Part shown: positions 1 to 6,600 of the stretch, piece by piece | Position numbering within the stretch: the first letter of the stretch is position 1 | How the letters are laid out: each line of letters starts with the position of its first letter | NCBI GenBank assembly: GCA_025656435.1 | Contig: JAHXHT010000105.1 | Span: 1 to 7,822 of the forward strand | Direction: 5' to 3' | Length of the DNA stretch: 7,822 bases | Source of the DNA: Candidatus Thiodiazotropha sp. (ex Gloverina cf. vestifex) | GTDB taxonomy: Bacteria > Pseudomonadota > Gammaproteobacteria > Chromatiales > Chromatiaceae | Position numbers and translations under genes: made by a program | Notes under the pieces: model-generated | The model's input: only the letters and a program-made list of their open reading frames with translations | The model's database searches: none | Told to the model about the DNA's origin: nothing

Positions 1-91
1 GGACGGTCGGGGCATAACGGCTGTCGCGTTGGCGAGTCGATTTTGGGGACTCGGATGTCCCAAAATCTTTCACGAGGTAGCGATACGCTTG
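1..91 (-). mobile_element. Possible left end of an IS200/IS605- or RAYT-like insertion
   Basis: This stretch begins where the peroxiredoxin similarity ends. It contains a strong imperfect palindrome (39-67) and then, 23 bases downstream on the minus strand, an ATG at 15 followed by codons for P-R-P-S up to the window edge. Transposases of the Y1 HUH family (IS200/IS605 and REP-associated tyrosine transposases) often begin MPRP or MARP, and such elements carry subterminal hairpins instead of terminal inverted repeats. The inserted-element reading therefore explains both the family break and the hairpin. Against it, only five residues of the supposed transposase are visible, no ribosome binding site stands out before this ATG, and the far end is outside the window. 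A rearrangement or a different small element is the main alternative. Confidence 0.3.
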
Positions 92-463
92 AATAAATGT
101 TGAACGCAGAATCCCCATCCGTTTCTCACCGTTCTTCTCCTTCTCCCGCCAAACATCATAGGCTGAACAGACCTCACCGTCGGTATCCGCCAACAGCGTT
201 ACTGTCAGCCCGTGTTTATCGCGGAAAGCGGCATGGCTGATGCAATTATCACGACTGATGCCGATCACTTGCGTCTCAAGACTGGCGAACTCCTCCATCA
301 GATCGGAAAGCTCCACCGCTTCGATGGTACAACCCGTCGTATCATCCTTAGGGTAGAAGTAGATCACCAGATGGCTTTTGCCCAGGTATCCGTCCGAACT
401 GATCATATGCATATCGGCGTCCGGTAGTACAAGTACAGGGGCCTTGTCTCCAGGCTTGAGCAT
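2..463 (-). CDS. bcp: Bcp/PrxQ-type peroxiredoxin, C-terminal part lost or replaced, runs to window edge
   Basis: Thiol peroxidase of the AhpC/TSA superfamily (Bcp/PrxQ subfamily), expected to reduce hydrogen peroxide and organic hydroperoxides in the cytoplasm using thioredoxin or a similar donor. The start ATG at 463 follows a good ribosome binding site (GAGGTGA, 467-474). The protein opens MLKPGDKAPV and holds the peroxidatic motif YFYPKDDTTGCT, with Pro38, Thr42 and Cys45 in the usual PxxxTxxC pattern. GISRDNCISHAAF, LLADTDGEVC and GILRSTF (Arg120 in RSTF) follow in family order. Cys45 is followed by TIEAV, so the resolving Cys five residues on in E. coli Bcp is absent; other cysteines are Cys74 and Cys99. 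After residue 124 the family continues with an Ile-Asp turn and about 30 more residues, but here the open frame reads QAYRYLVKDFGTSES, unlike any Bcp, and neither other frame restores the fit. The gene is probably interrupted near base 91. The family call is firm; the interruption is inferred. Confidence 0.82.
   Translation of the reverse strand, partial: MLKPGDKAPVLVLPDADMHMISSDGYLGKSHLVIYFYPKDDTTGCTIEAVELSDLMEEFASLETQVIGISRDNCISHAAFRDKHGLTVTLLADTDGEVCSAYDVWREKEKNGEKRMGILRSTFIQAYRYLVKDFGTSESPKSTRQRDSRYAPTV
39..67. repeat. Strong imperfect palindrome at the peroxiredoxin break
   Basis: The arms GATTTTGGG (39-47) and CCCAAAATC (59-67) are exactly complementary. If one G is bulged, the stem extends to 12 bases (39-50) against 11 (57-67), leaving a six-base loop, TCGGAT. 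A second pairing, CGAGTC (33-38) with GACTCG (48-53), uses part of the same bases, so the two stems exclude each other. No run of T follows on the minus strand, and only TTTC follows on the plus strand, so it does not look like a simple terminator. Confidence 0.75.
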
Positions 464-513
464 GTTATCACCTCAATTTTCTAATTATCGTCTTGGGTCG
501 TTTGGAAGACTGG

Positions 514-543
514 AAGATAGTTGACAGTGTCCGAGCAGGTCAA
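514..543 (-). promoter_or_regulatory. Candidate sigma70 promoter for the peroxiredoxin gene
   Basis: Read on the minus strand, TTGACC (543-538, five of six consensus bases) and TATCTT (519-514, four of six) are separated by 18 bases. They lie about 50 bases upstream of the start at 463. The -35 box falls inside an inverted repeat, GTTGAC (520-525) and GTCAAC (539-544), which could serve as an operator. The match is by eye. Confidence 0.4.
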
Positions 544-604
544 CCTCCGATTTTTTACCCCAAGCCCGCTAAACCCTACCTAAAAGCACTCGAGCAGGCC
601 AAGG

Positions 605-633
605 TAGGCAGACCTAAATAGAAGATGCATAAT
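605..633 (+). promoter_or_regulatory. Candidate sigma70 promoter for the ATPase gene
   Basis: TAGGCA (605-610, four of six -35 bases) and CATAAT (628-633, five of six -10 bases) stand 17 bases apart. Transcription would start near 640, giving a leader of about 120 bases that contains both hairpins at 647-670 and 684-703. The right arm of the 575-608 inverted repeat overlaps the -35 box. Assigned by eye. Confidence 0.4.
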
Positions 634-646
634 AGGGGATACGTTG

Positions 647-670
647 GTCGGAATTTCATAGACTTCCGAC
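647..670. repeat. Inverted repeat, first leader hairpin before the ATPase gene
   Basis: GTCGGAA (647-653) and TTCCGAC (664-670) are perfectly complementary around a 10-base loop. The repeat sits just downstream of the candidate transcription start, so it could be an operator dyad or an RNA hairpin. Confidence 0.5.
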
Positions 671-683
671 ACTTAATTTATTG

Positions 684-703
684 ACCGCCGCAATCGCGGC
701 GGT
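684..703. repeat. GC-rich hairpin in the ATPase leader
   Basis: ACCGCCGC (684-691) pairs perfectly with GCGGCGGT (696-703) around the tetraloop AATC, and G-T wobbles extend the stem by two pairs on the outside. It lies 57 bases before the ATPase start codon. No T-run follows on either strand, so a Rho-independent terminator is unlikely. A 5' leader stem affecting translation or RNA stability, or a protein-binding palindrome, fits better. Confidence 0.65.
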
Positions 704-760
704 TGTCGTCTCAAAGGGCGGCAGTTGCAGGACTACGCAAGCACGTGAAGGCAAATCAAC

Positions 761-1870
761 ATGTATGATGACTTCTACAAGCTCAATGGAAAACCGTTTC
801 AGCTGACACCTGATCACAAGTTTTTCTTCAACAGCAAGGGCCACAATCGTGCCATGGCTTATTTGCGTTATGGCCTGGAGCAGGGTGAAGGCTTCATCGT
901 CATCACCGGCGGTGTGGGTACCGGAAAAACCACACTGGTGCGCAATCTGTTTGATGAGCTCAGTGGCATGAATGTCATGGCCGCTCAATTGGTTACCACT
1001 CAGGTCGACCCGGATGACATGCTGCGCATGGTATCTGCCTCATTCGGCTTGGCTCACGAGGGCCTCAACAAGGCAACTCTGCTGCACAATCTCGAGGCAA
1101 TTGCGCGGGCTCGTCACGCCGAAAGCAAACAGATGTTGCTGGTGGTGGACGAGGCGCAGAACCTGCCTGCCAGATCCGTCGAAGAGTTACGCATGCTGTC
1201 CAATTTTCAGGTGGATAATCGGGCACTGGTGCAGACCTTTCTGCTGGGTCAGGAGGAATTCAAACGCACCCTGCAGAGCCCGGGTATGGAGCAGGTGCGT
1301 CAACGCATCATCGCCTCCTACCACTTGGAACCTCTGAGCCCGGACGAGACAGAAAAATATATTCTGCACCGTCTGCAATTGGTCGACTGGCAAGAAGATC
1401 CTACCTTTGACGAAGGGGTCTTCCGTATGATTTACGAGTTCACCGGTGGTGTGCCACGCCGCATCAACGCCATGTGCGACCGCCTGATGCTATACGGCTG
1501 CCTGGAAGAGCTGCACCACCTGGAAAAGGATGCGGTGCTCTCTGTCATGCAGGAACTGGAACAGGAGGTCAGCTTCGATCCCCTGCCCGGTGAGGCCGAT
1601 ACGCAGCCATCACCTGCCACACCGGAAGCACCCCTGGCATCGGTCTCTCCTTTACACCCCAGTGGGAACAGCACTGGCACCGGACAGACAGCAACCGTAC
1701 AACGTCCATCTTCAGAGCCCATGCCCCATGCGGATGAGTTGATCTATCGGATTCAGGAGCTGGAGAAGGAACTGGACGGGCTCAAGCAGACCATGAGAAA
1801 TGAACAGAAGCTCCTCCGCAAAGCCATTTTACTGCAAATGGATCTGGACGAGTTCGAAGACTTCAAGTAG
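761..1870 (+). CDS. ExeA/GspA-like AAA ATPase, XrtA/PEP-CTERM exosortase-associated type
   Basis: Predicted cytoplasmic P-loop ATPase of the ExeA/GspA-related family that accompanies exosortase XrtA and exopolysaccharide loci, where it is thought to power or control export or assembly; its exact role is not settled. It opens MYDDFYKLNGKPFQLTPD, typical of this subfamily. The Walker A motif GGVGTGKT is at residues 50-57 and Walker B LLVVDEAQ at 126-133. SNFQ (147-150), TFLLGQEEF (159-167), an arginine-finger candidate in RQRIIASYHLEPLS (180-193) and a sensor-2-like GGVPRRIN (229-236) follow. The AAA core ends near 270. A Pro/Ser/Thr-rich linker (about 273-322) and a charged, probably coiled-coil helix (about 325-357) come next, making the protein roughly 100 residues longer than the core family. 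There is no signal peptide or membrane segment. GAAGG (747-751) lies nine bases before the ATG. No exosortase or glycosyltransferase gene is visible beside it. A plain ExeA-like ATPase is the alternative. Confidence 0.85.
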   Translation: MYDDFYKLNGKPFQLTPDHKFFFNSKGHNRAMAYLRYGLEQGEGFIVITGGVGTGKTTLVRNLFDELSGMNVMAAQLVTTQVDPDDMLRMVSASFGLAHEGLNKATLLHNLEAIARARHAESKQMLLVVDEAQNLPARSVEELRMLSNFQVDNRALVQTFLLGQEEFKRTLQSPGMEQVRQRIIASYHLEPLSPDETEKYILHRLQLVDWQEDPTFDEGVFRMIYEFTGGVPRRINAMCDRLMLYGCLEELHHLEKDAVLSVMQELEQEVSFDPLPGEADTQPSPATPEAPLASVSPLHPSGNSTGTGQTATVQRPSSEPMPHADELIYRIQELEKELDGLKQTMRNEQKLLRKAILLQMDLDEFEDFK

Positions 1871-1891
1871 ACAGCTTGCAGAGAGGTACGA

Positions 1892-2116
1892 TCAGTCCAG
1901 CGCTGGGCCGATGATGGCCTCAAGTGGCTCGAATCCTCTTGCCTCCAAGGCCTCGGCTATATCTTCCCAACGGCAATCCTCGTTGCATTCTTCCGCTTGG
2001 GCGATGATGCCGGTAGCGAAACGATAGGCCTCGTTGCGATCCAGGTCATAGGGGATTTTAAGCAAGCGAATCCGTTCGAATTTTGCACTTGGCAAGACCA
2101 TCAACTGATCGTTCAT
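1892..2116 (-). CDS. Small acidic protein of unknown function (74 aa) downstream of gltD
   Basis: I do not recognise this family. The chosen start at 2116 has GGAG (2122-2125) five bases upstream and gives MNDQLMVLPSAKFERIRLLK; longer in-frame starts at 2170 and 2191 lack a suitably placed ribosome binding site, and the one at 2191 lies at the terminator-like hairpin. The protein is soluble-looking, with no membrane segment or signal peptide. An N-terminal basic patch (KFERIRLLK, 12-20) is followed by an acidic, helical-looking remainder with Cys44 and Cys48 in EECNEDCRW (CxxxC) and a conserved-looking end, ALEARGFEPLEAIIGPALD. It follows gltD by 90 bases on the same strand and ends 21 bases from the convergent ATPase gene. 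It may be expressed by readthrough from gltBD or from its own weak promoter (a TATATT -10-like box at 2156-2161 with no good -35). The clean ribosome binding site and protein-like composition argue that it is real. Confidence 0.7.
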   Translation of the reverse strand: MNDQLMVLPSAKFERIRLLKIPYDLDRNEAYRFATGIIAQAEECNEDCRWEDIAEALEARGFEPLEAIIGPALD

Positions 2117-2178
2117 AACTTCTCCAGTCACATTACTGACTCGTGGCTTACATCGAATATATCGTTCCATGATAGACG

Positions 2179-2200
2179 AAAACACCCCCATTCAGAGGGT
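2179..2200 (-). terminator. Weak intrinsic terminator after gltD
   Basis: On the minus strand, ACCCTC (2200-2195) pairs with GGGGGT (2189-2184), including one G-T pair, around the loop TGAAT. A G and then TTTT (2182-2179) follow. It begins six bases after the gltD stop codon. The stem is short, so it probably ends only part of gltBD transcription and lets some continue into the 74-codon gene. Confidence 0.45.
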
Positions 2201-2206
2201 TGCGAC

Positions 2207-3658
2207 TCAATACACCGGCAAATCACTGCTTCCCATCAGGTATTGATCCACAGCACGGGCGCATTGCCTGCCCTCACGGATGGCCCAGACCACAAGCGAC
2301 TGACCACGGCGCATATCTCCTGCGCTATAGACGCCATCGATAGAGGTCTTATAAGCATTAGCACCTTCAGTGGCAGCCTTCACGTTGCCGCGACCATCCA
2401 GCTCAATACCGAGCTCTTCCACCATGCCTTCATGCACCGGATGGACAAAACCCATCGCCAGCGTCACCAGTTCAGCCTTGAGCTGGAACTCAGAACCAGC
2501 CACCTCCGACATCTGCCAGCCGCCTTTTTCATCCTTATTCCACTCGACCTTGATGCAGTTCACGCCGGTCACATTACCCTGTCCATCGTCCACAAAAGAC
2601 TTGGTGGCCACTTGCCACATCCGCTCACACCCCTCTTCCTGAGAGCTGGAGGTACGCATACGATTGGGCCAGTTAGGCCAGGTAAGGCCTTTATCCTCGT
2701 TCTCCGGCGGTTTCGGCAGGATCTCCAGCTGGGTCACAGAAGCTGCACCATGTCGATTCGAGGTGCCGATACAGTCGGAGCCGGTATCACCGCCTCCGAT
2801 GACCACAACATGCTTGCCTTCTGCGGAGATAAAGTCCTCCACCGTGTCGCCCTGTACGCGATGACTATTTTTGCGGAGAAAATCCATCGCAAAGTGAACG
2901 CCGTTCGACTCACGACCGGGGATAGGCAGATCACGGGGTTTTTCCGCACCACCTGTCAGCACCACCGCATCGAACTCCTCAAGCAACTGCTTGACAGGAA
3001 AGTCCACACCGATATGGGTATTCGTCTTGAATTCAACACCTTCGGTACGCATCTGGGCCATACGTCGGTCAATAATCTTTTTATCCAGCTTGAAGTCAGG
3101 TATGCCGTAACGCAGCAGGCCGCCAATGCGATTCTGCTTTTCATACAACACCACCGCATGACCGGCACGAGCCAACTGCTGCGCTGCTGCCATACCTGCA
3201 GGGCCTGAACCAACCACAGCCACACGCTTGCCACTCTTGTGCTCAGCGATCTGCGGCTTCACCCAACCCTCCTGCCAGGCCTTCTCGATGATGCTGTACT
3301 CAATCGTCTTGATAGTGACCGGTTCGTCTTCCAGGTTTAGCGTGCAGGAAGTCTCACAAGGGGCAGGACAGATGCGCCCTGTGAACTCCGGGAAGTTGTT
3401 AGTGGTGTGCAAAACCTCGATCGCAGCACGCCAGTCGCCACGGTAGACCAGGTCGTTCCAGTCAGGAATGATGTTGTTGACCGGACAACCCTGGTGACAG
3501 AAGGGAATGCCACAGTCCATGCAGCGGGCACCTTGCTGGCTGACGCCTTCATCCGACATGGGAATGACGAACTCACTGTAGTGCGAGATCCTGTCCGCAG
3601 CCGGCGCGTAGGTTCTGTCCTGACGAGCAATATCTTTGAAACCTGTTGGCTTACCCAT
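2207..3658 (-). CDS. gltD: Glutamate synthase (NADPH) small (beta) subunit
   Basis: Beta subunit of NADPH-dependent glutamate synthase. It oxidises NADPH at FAD and passes electrons through iron-sulfur clusters to the large subunit, which makes two glutamates from glutamine and 2-oxoglutarate. The protein is complete at 483 residues, a normal length. The N-terminal cluster-binding cysteines are in RCMDCGIPFCHQGC (Cys46, 49, 54, 58) and ICPAPCETSC (Cys97, 101, 105). The FAD-binding Rossmann motif GSGPAG is at 150-155, with the downstream GGLLRYGIPDFKL signature at 179-191. The NADPH-binding GGGDTG is at 288-293. The C-terminal FAD-contact segment VYSAGDMRRGQSLVVWAIREG is at 443-463. The start ATG lies two bases beyond the gltB stop, and its ribosome binding site AAGGGGAG (3668-3675) is inside the end of gltB, which points to coupled translation. 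Nothing is missing or broken. Confidence 0.97.
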   Translation of the reverse strand: MGKPTGFKDIARQDRTYAPAADRISHYSEFVIPMSDEGVSQQGARCMDCGIPFCHQGCPVNNIIPDWNDLVYRGDWRAAIEVLHTTNNFPEFTGRICPAPCETSCTLNLEDEPVTIKTIEYSIIEKAWQEGWVKPQIAEHKSGKRVAVVGSGPAGMAAAQQLARAGHAVVLYEKQNRIGGLLRYGIPDFKLDKKIIDRRMAQMRTEGVEFKTNTHIGVDFPVKQLLEEFDAVVLTGGAEKPRDLPIPGRESNGVHFAMDFLRKNSHRVQGDTVEDFISAEGKHVVVIGGGDTGSDCIGTSNRHGAASVTQLEILPKPPENEDKGLTWPNWPNRMRTSSSQEEGCERMWQVATKSFVDDGQGNVTGVNCIKVEWNKDEKGGWQMSEVAGSEFQLKAELVTLAMGFVHPVHEGMVEELGIELDGRGNVKAATEGANAYKTSIDGVYSAGDMRRGQSLVVWAIREGRQCARAVDQYLMGSSDLPVY

Positions 3659-3660
3659 AA

Positions 3661-6600
3661 TTAGCGGCTCCCCTTACTGACTGCTGAGGCGACACTCTTC
3701 TGTTGCGCCTGCATCTCTTTCAAGGCACGTCGGTACTCTACCGGCATGACTTTGACAAATTTCGGCAGATAAGCTTCCCAGTTATCGAGGATACGCTTAG
3801 CCACTTCTGAGTTGGTGTAGTGAAGATGCTTTTCTATTAGCTGCTTGAGTCTGAGTGCATCGTAGCGGGTCATATCATGGCTGAGATCCACCATGCCGTG
3901 GCTTTCGAGATCGCCACCCTGGTGATCCAGCACTTCCAGCGCGATATCCTCATCTTCGATGGGTTCCAGCTCTACCTGAGCCAGATTGCAGCGATCGGAG
4001 AAATCTCCCTGTTCATCCAGCACGTAGGCGATACCGCCTGACATGCCAGCGGCAAAGTTACGTCCGGTAGGTCCGAGGCAGACCACAATGCCTCCGGTCA
4101 TGTACTCACAGCCATGATCCCCTACGCCTTCGATAACAGCCGTAGCACCTGAGTTACGCACACAGAAACGCTCACCCCCAACGCCACGGAAGTAGCATTC
4201 GCCATTGATGGCGCCATAGAGCACCGTGTTACCCACGATGATGTTCTCTTCCGCTTTACCGATTTTCGACGCGGCTGGCGGGTAGATCACCAGCCGTCCA
4301 CCAGACAACCCCTTGCCGACATAGTCATTACCTTCGCCTGACAGCTCCAACGTGATGCCTTTGGCTACCCAGGCGCCGAAAGACTGGCCTGCTGTGCCAT
4401 TGACCTTGATATAGACGGTGTCATCAGGCAGGCCCGCATGGCCATACTTCTCAGCCACCCGACCGGAGAGCATGGTGCCGAACGTTCTGTTGTAGTTGTG
4501 AATGTCGATGTCGATCTTTACCGGCTCACCCTTCTCGATTGCCGGCTGTGCCCGCTCGATAAGGACCTTATCCAATGCCTTGTCGAGACCGTGGTCCTGG
4601 ACCTCACAATTGTAGATAGCAACGTTGTCTGCCGCCTGCGGTTTGCGCAACAGCCGACTGTAGTCCAGTCCCTTTGCCTTCCAGTGGTTGATGGCTTTGC
4701 GCATGTCGAGCCGATCCATCTGCCCGACCATCTCATTCCAACTGCGATAGCCGAGCTTGGCCATCAACTGGCGGGCTTCTTCTGCCACAAAGAAGAAGAA
4801 GTTGATTACATGTTCCGGCTCACCTGTGAAGCGCTTGCGCAATTCCGGATCCTGCGTCGCAATACCCACTGGGCAGGTATTCAGATGACACTTACGCATC
4901 ATCAGGCAACCCTCAGCAATTAGCGGAGCGGTGGCGAAACCGATCTCATCCGCGCCCAAGAGGGCGGCAATAATCACATCCCGGCCGGTACGCATACCCC
5001 CGTCAGCCTGCACTGCAATACGTCCACGCAACTGGTTCAGCACCAGCGTCTGATGGGTCTCGGCCAGGCCGATCTCCCAGGGCGAACCGGCATGCTTGAT
5101 CGAGGTCAGCGGGCTGGCACCCGTACCCCCATCGTAACCGGAGATAGTCACATGATCCGCATGGGCCTTGGAGACGCCTGCGGCAACAGTGCCCACGCCC
5201 ACTTCAGACACCAGCTTGACTGAGATCCGCGCCTTGGGATTGGCATTTTTCAGATCGTGGATCAGCTGGGCCAGATCCTCGATGGAATAGATGTCGTGAT
5301 GAGGTGGCGGCGAGATCAGGCCGACGCCCGGTGTGGAATGACGCACCCGGGCAATCTGCTGGTTGACCTTATGACCCGGCAGCTGACCACCCTCGCCTGG
5401 CTTGGCGCCCTGAGCCATCTTGATTTGGATGTCATCAGCATTCACCAGATACTCGGTGGTCACACCGAACCTACCCGAAGCAACCTGCTTGATGGCGGAG
5501 CGTTCAGGATTGCCAGAACCATCTGTCAACGGGTTGAAACGCTCCGGCTCTTCACCACCCTCGCCCGTATTGGACTTACCACCAATCGCGTTCATCGCCT
5601 TGGCAAGGGTTGAATGCGCTTCATAGGAGATTGAGCCAAAAGACATGGCACCAGTAGCGAAACGTTTGACGATTTCGCTGGCCGGCTCCACTTCATCCAA
5701 AGGAATCGGCTGCTCTGCCCACTTGAACTCGAACAGGCCACGCAGTGTCAGCAGAATCTCATTCTGCTCATTAATTGCCTTGGCGTAATCTTGATAAGTA
5801 TTCCAATCATTACTGCGCACCGAATGCTGTAACTTGGCAATGGTCTCAGGTGTCCAGTTATGATCTTCGCCACGCAGACGATAGGCATAGTCACCACCCA
5901 CGTCCAGATGACGCTTATAGATCTGCTGATCGCCATACGCCTTGTCATGCCATTTCACGGCTTCTGCCGCGATCTCGTTGAGTCCGGCACCCTCTATCGT
6001 CGTGGTGGTACCGGTAAAATAGGCATCGATAAGTGAACTTGAGAGTCCTACCGCATCGAAAATCTGTGCGCCACAGTAGGATTGATAAGTTGAGATGCCC
6101 ATCTTCGACATCACTTTCTTCAATCCCTTACCAACCGCTTTGATATAGCGTTTCTGGGCCTCGGCAAATGTCAGCTCTTCCGTCAGTGACGGTAATTCGC
6201 TCTGAATGGTGTCGAATGCGAGATAGGGATTGACCGCCTCGGCTCCATATCCCGCCAGGGTGGCGAAATGGTGTATTTCGAGGGCAGCACCGGTCTCCAG
6301 TACCAGGCCTGATTCGGTCCTCAGACCCTTGCGAATCAGGTGATGATGTACCGCTGAAGTTGCCAATAATGCTGGGATGGCAATATTGTCCGCATCCACT
6401 CTTCGGTCGGAGAGGATCAGAATATTGTAGCCTTCTCGCACCTTCTGCTCCGCCAGCTCACAGAGTGCATCCAGCGCCGCTTTCATGCCTGATGCGCCAT
6501 CGGCTACGGGGTAAGTGGTATAGAGGGTCCTGGTCCGGAAAGCACCGGCCGTGTTGTCTTCGATATGGCGTATGCGCTCCAGATCTTCATTGGTCAATAC

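Larger units (their letters stand above)
464..760. other. Divergent intergenic region with promoters and inverted repeats
   Basis: This 297-base gap separates the leftward peroxiredoxin gene from the rightward ATPase gene, and I see no convincing gene in it. It holds candidate promoters on both strands and four inverted repeats: 520-544 (6-base arms), 575-608 (CCTACCT and AGGTAGG around a 20-base loop containing CTCGAG), 647-670 and 684-703. An 8-base direct repeat, CGAGCAGG, occurs at 532-539 and 591-598. I see no tRNA-like or known riboswitch-like fold. Confidence 0.6.

Noticed and set aside
2..100. A simple frameshift explaining the peroxiredoxin break
   Set aside because: Reading the other two minus-strand frames after base 94 gives no Bcp-like C-terminus; one stops within eight codons.
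521..549. TTGACA at 521-526 as a plus-strand -35 box
   Set aside because: No -10-like sequence lies 16-18 bases downstream (the bases there are CCTCCG). The site makes more sense as one arm of the inverted repeat at 520-544.
684..703. GC-rich hairpin as a Rho-independent terminator
   Set aside because: Neither strand has a T-run immediately after the stem.
656..988. A 110-codon minus-strand frame across the ATPase start region
   Set aside because: Most of it is the reverse of the conserved ATPase N-terminus including Walker A, and the rest covers the leader hairpins.
1997..3208. A 403-codon open frame on the plus strand opposite gltD
   Set aside because: It is antisense to a fully intact gltD, its translation is rich in His/Thr and resembles no family, and it reflects the codon bias of gltD.
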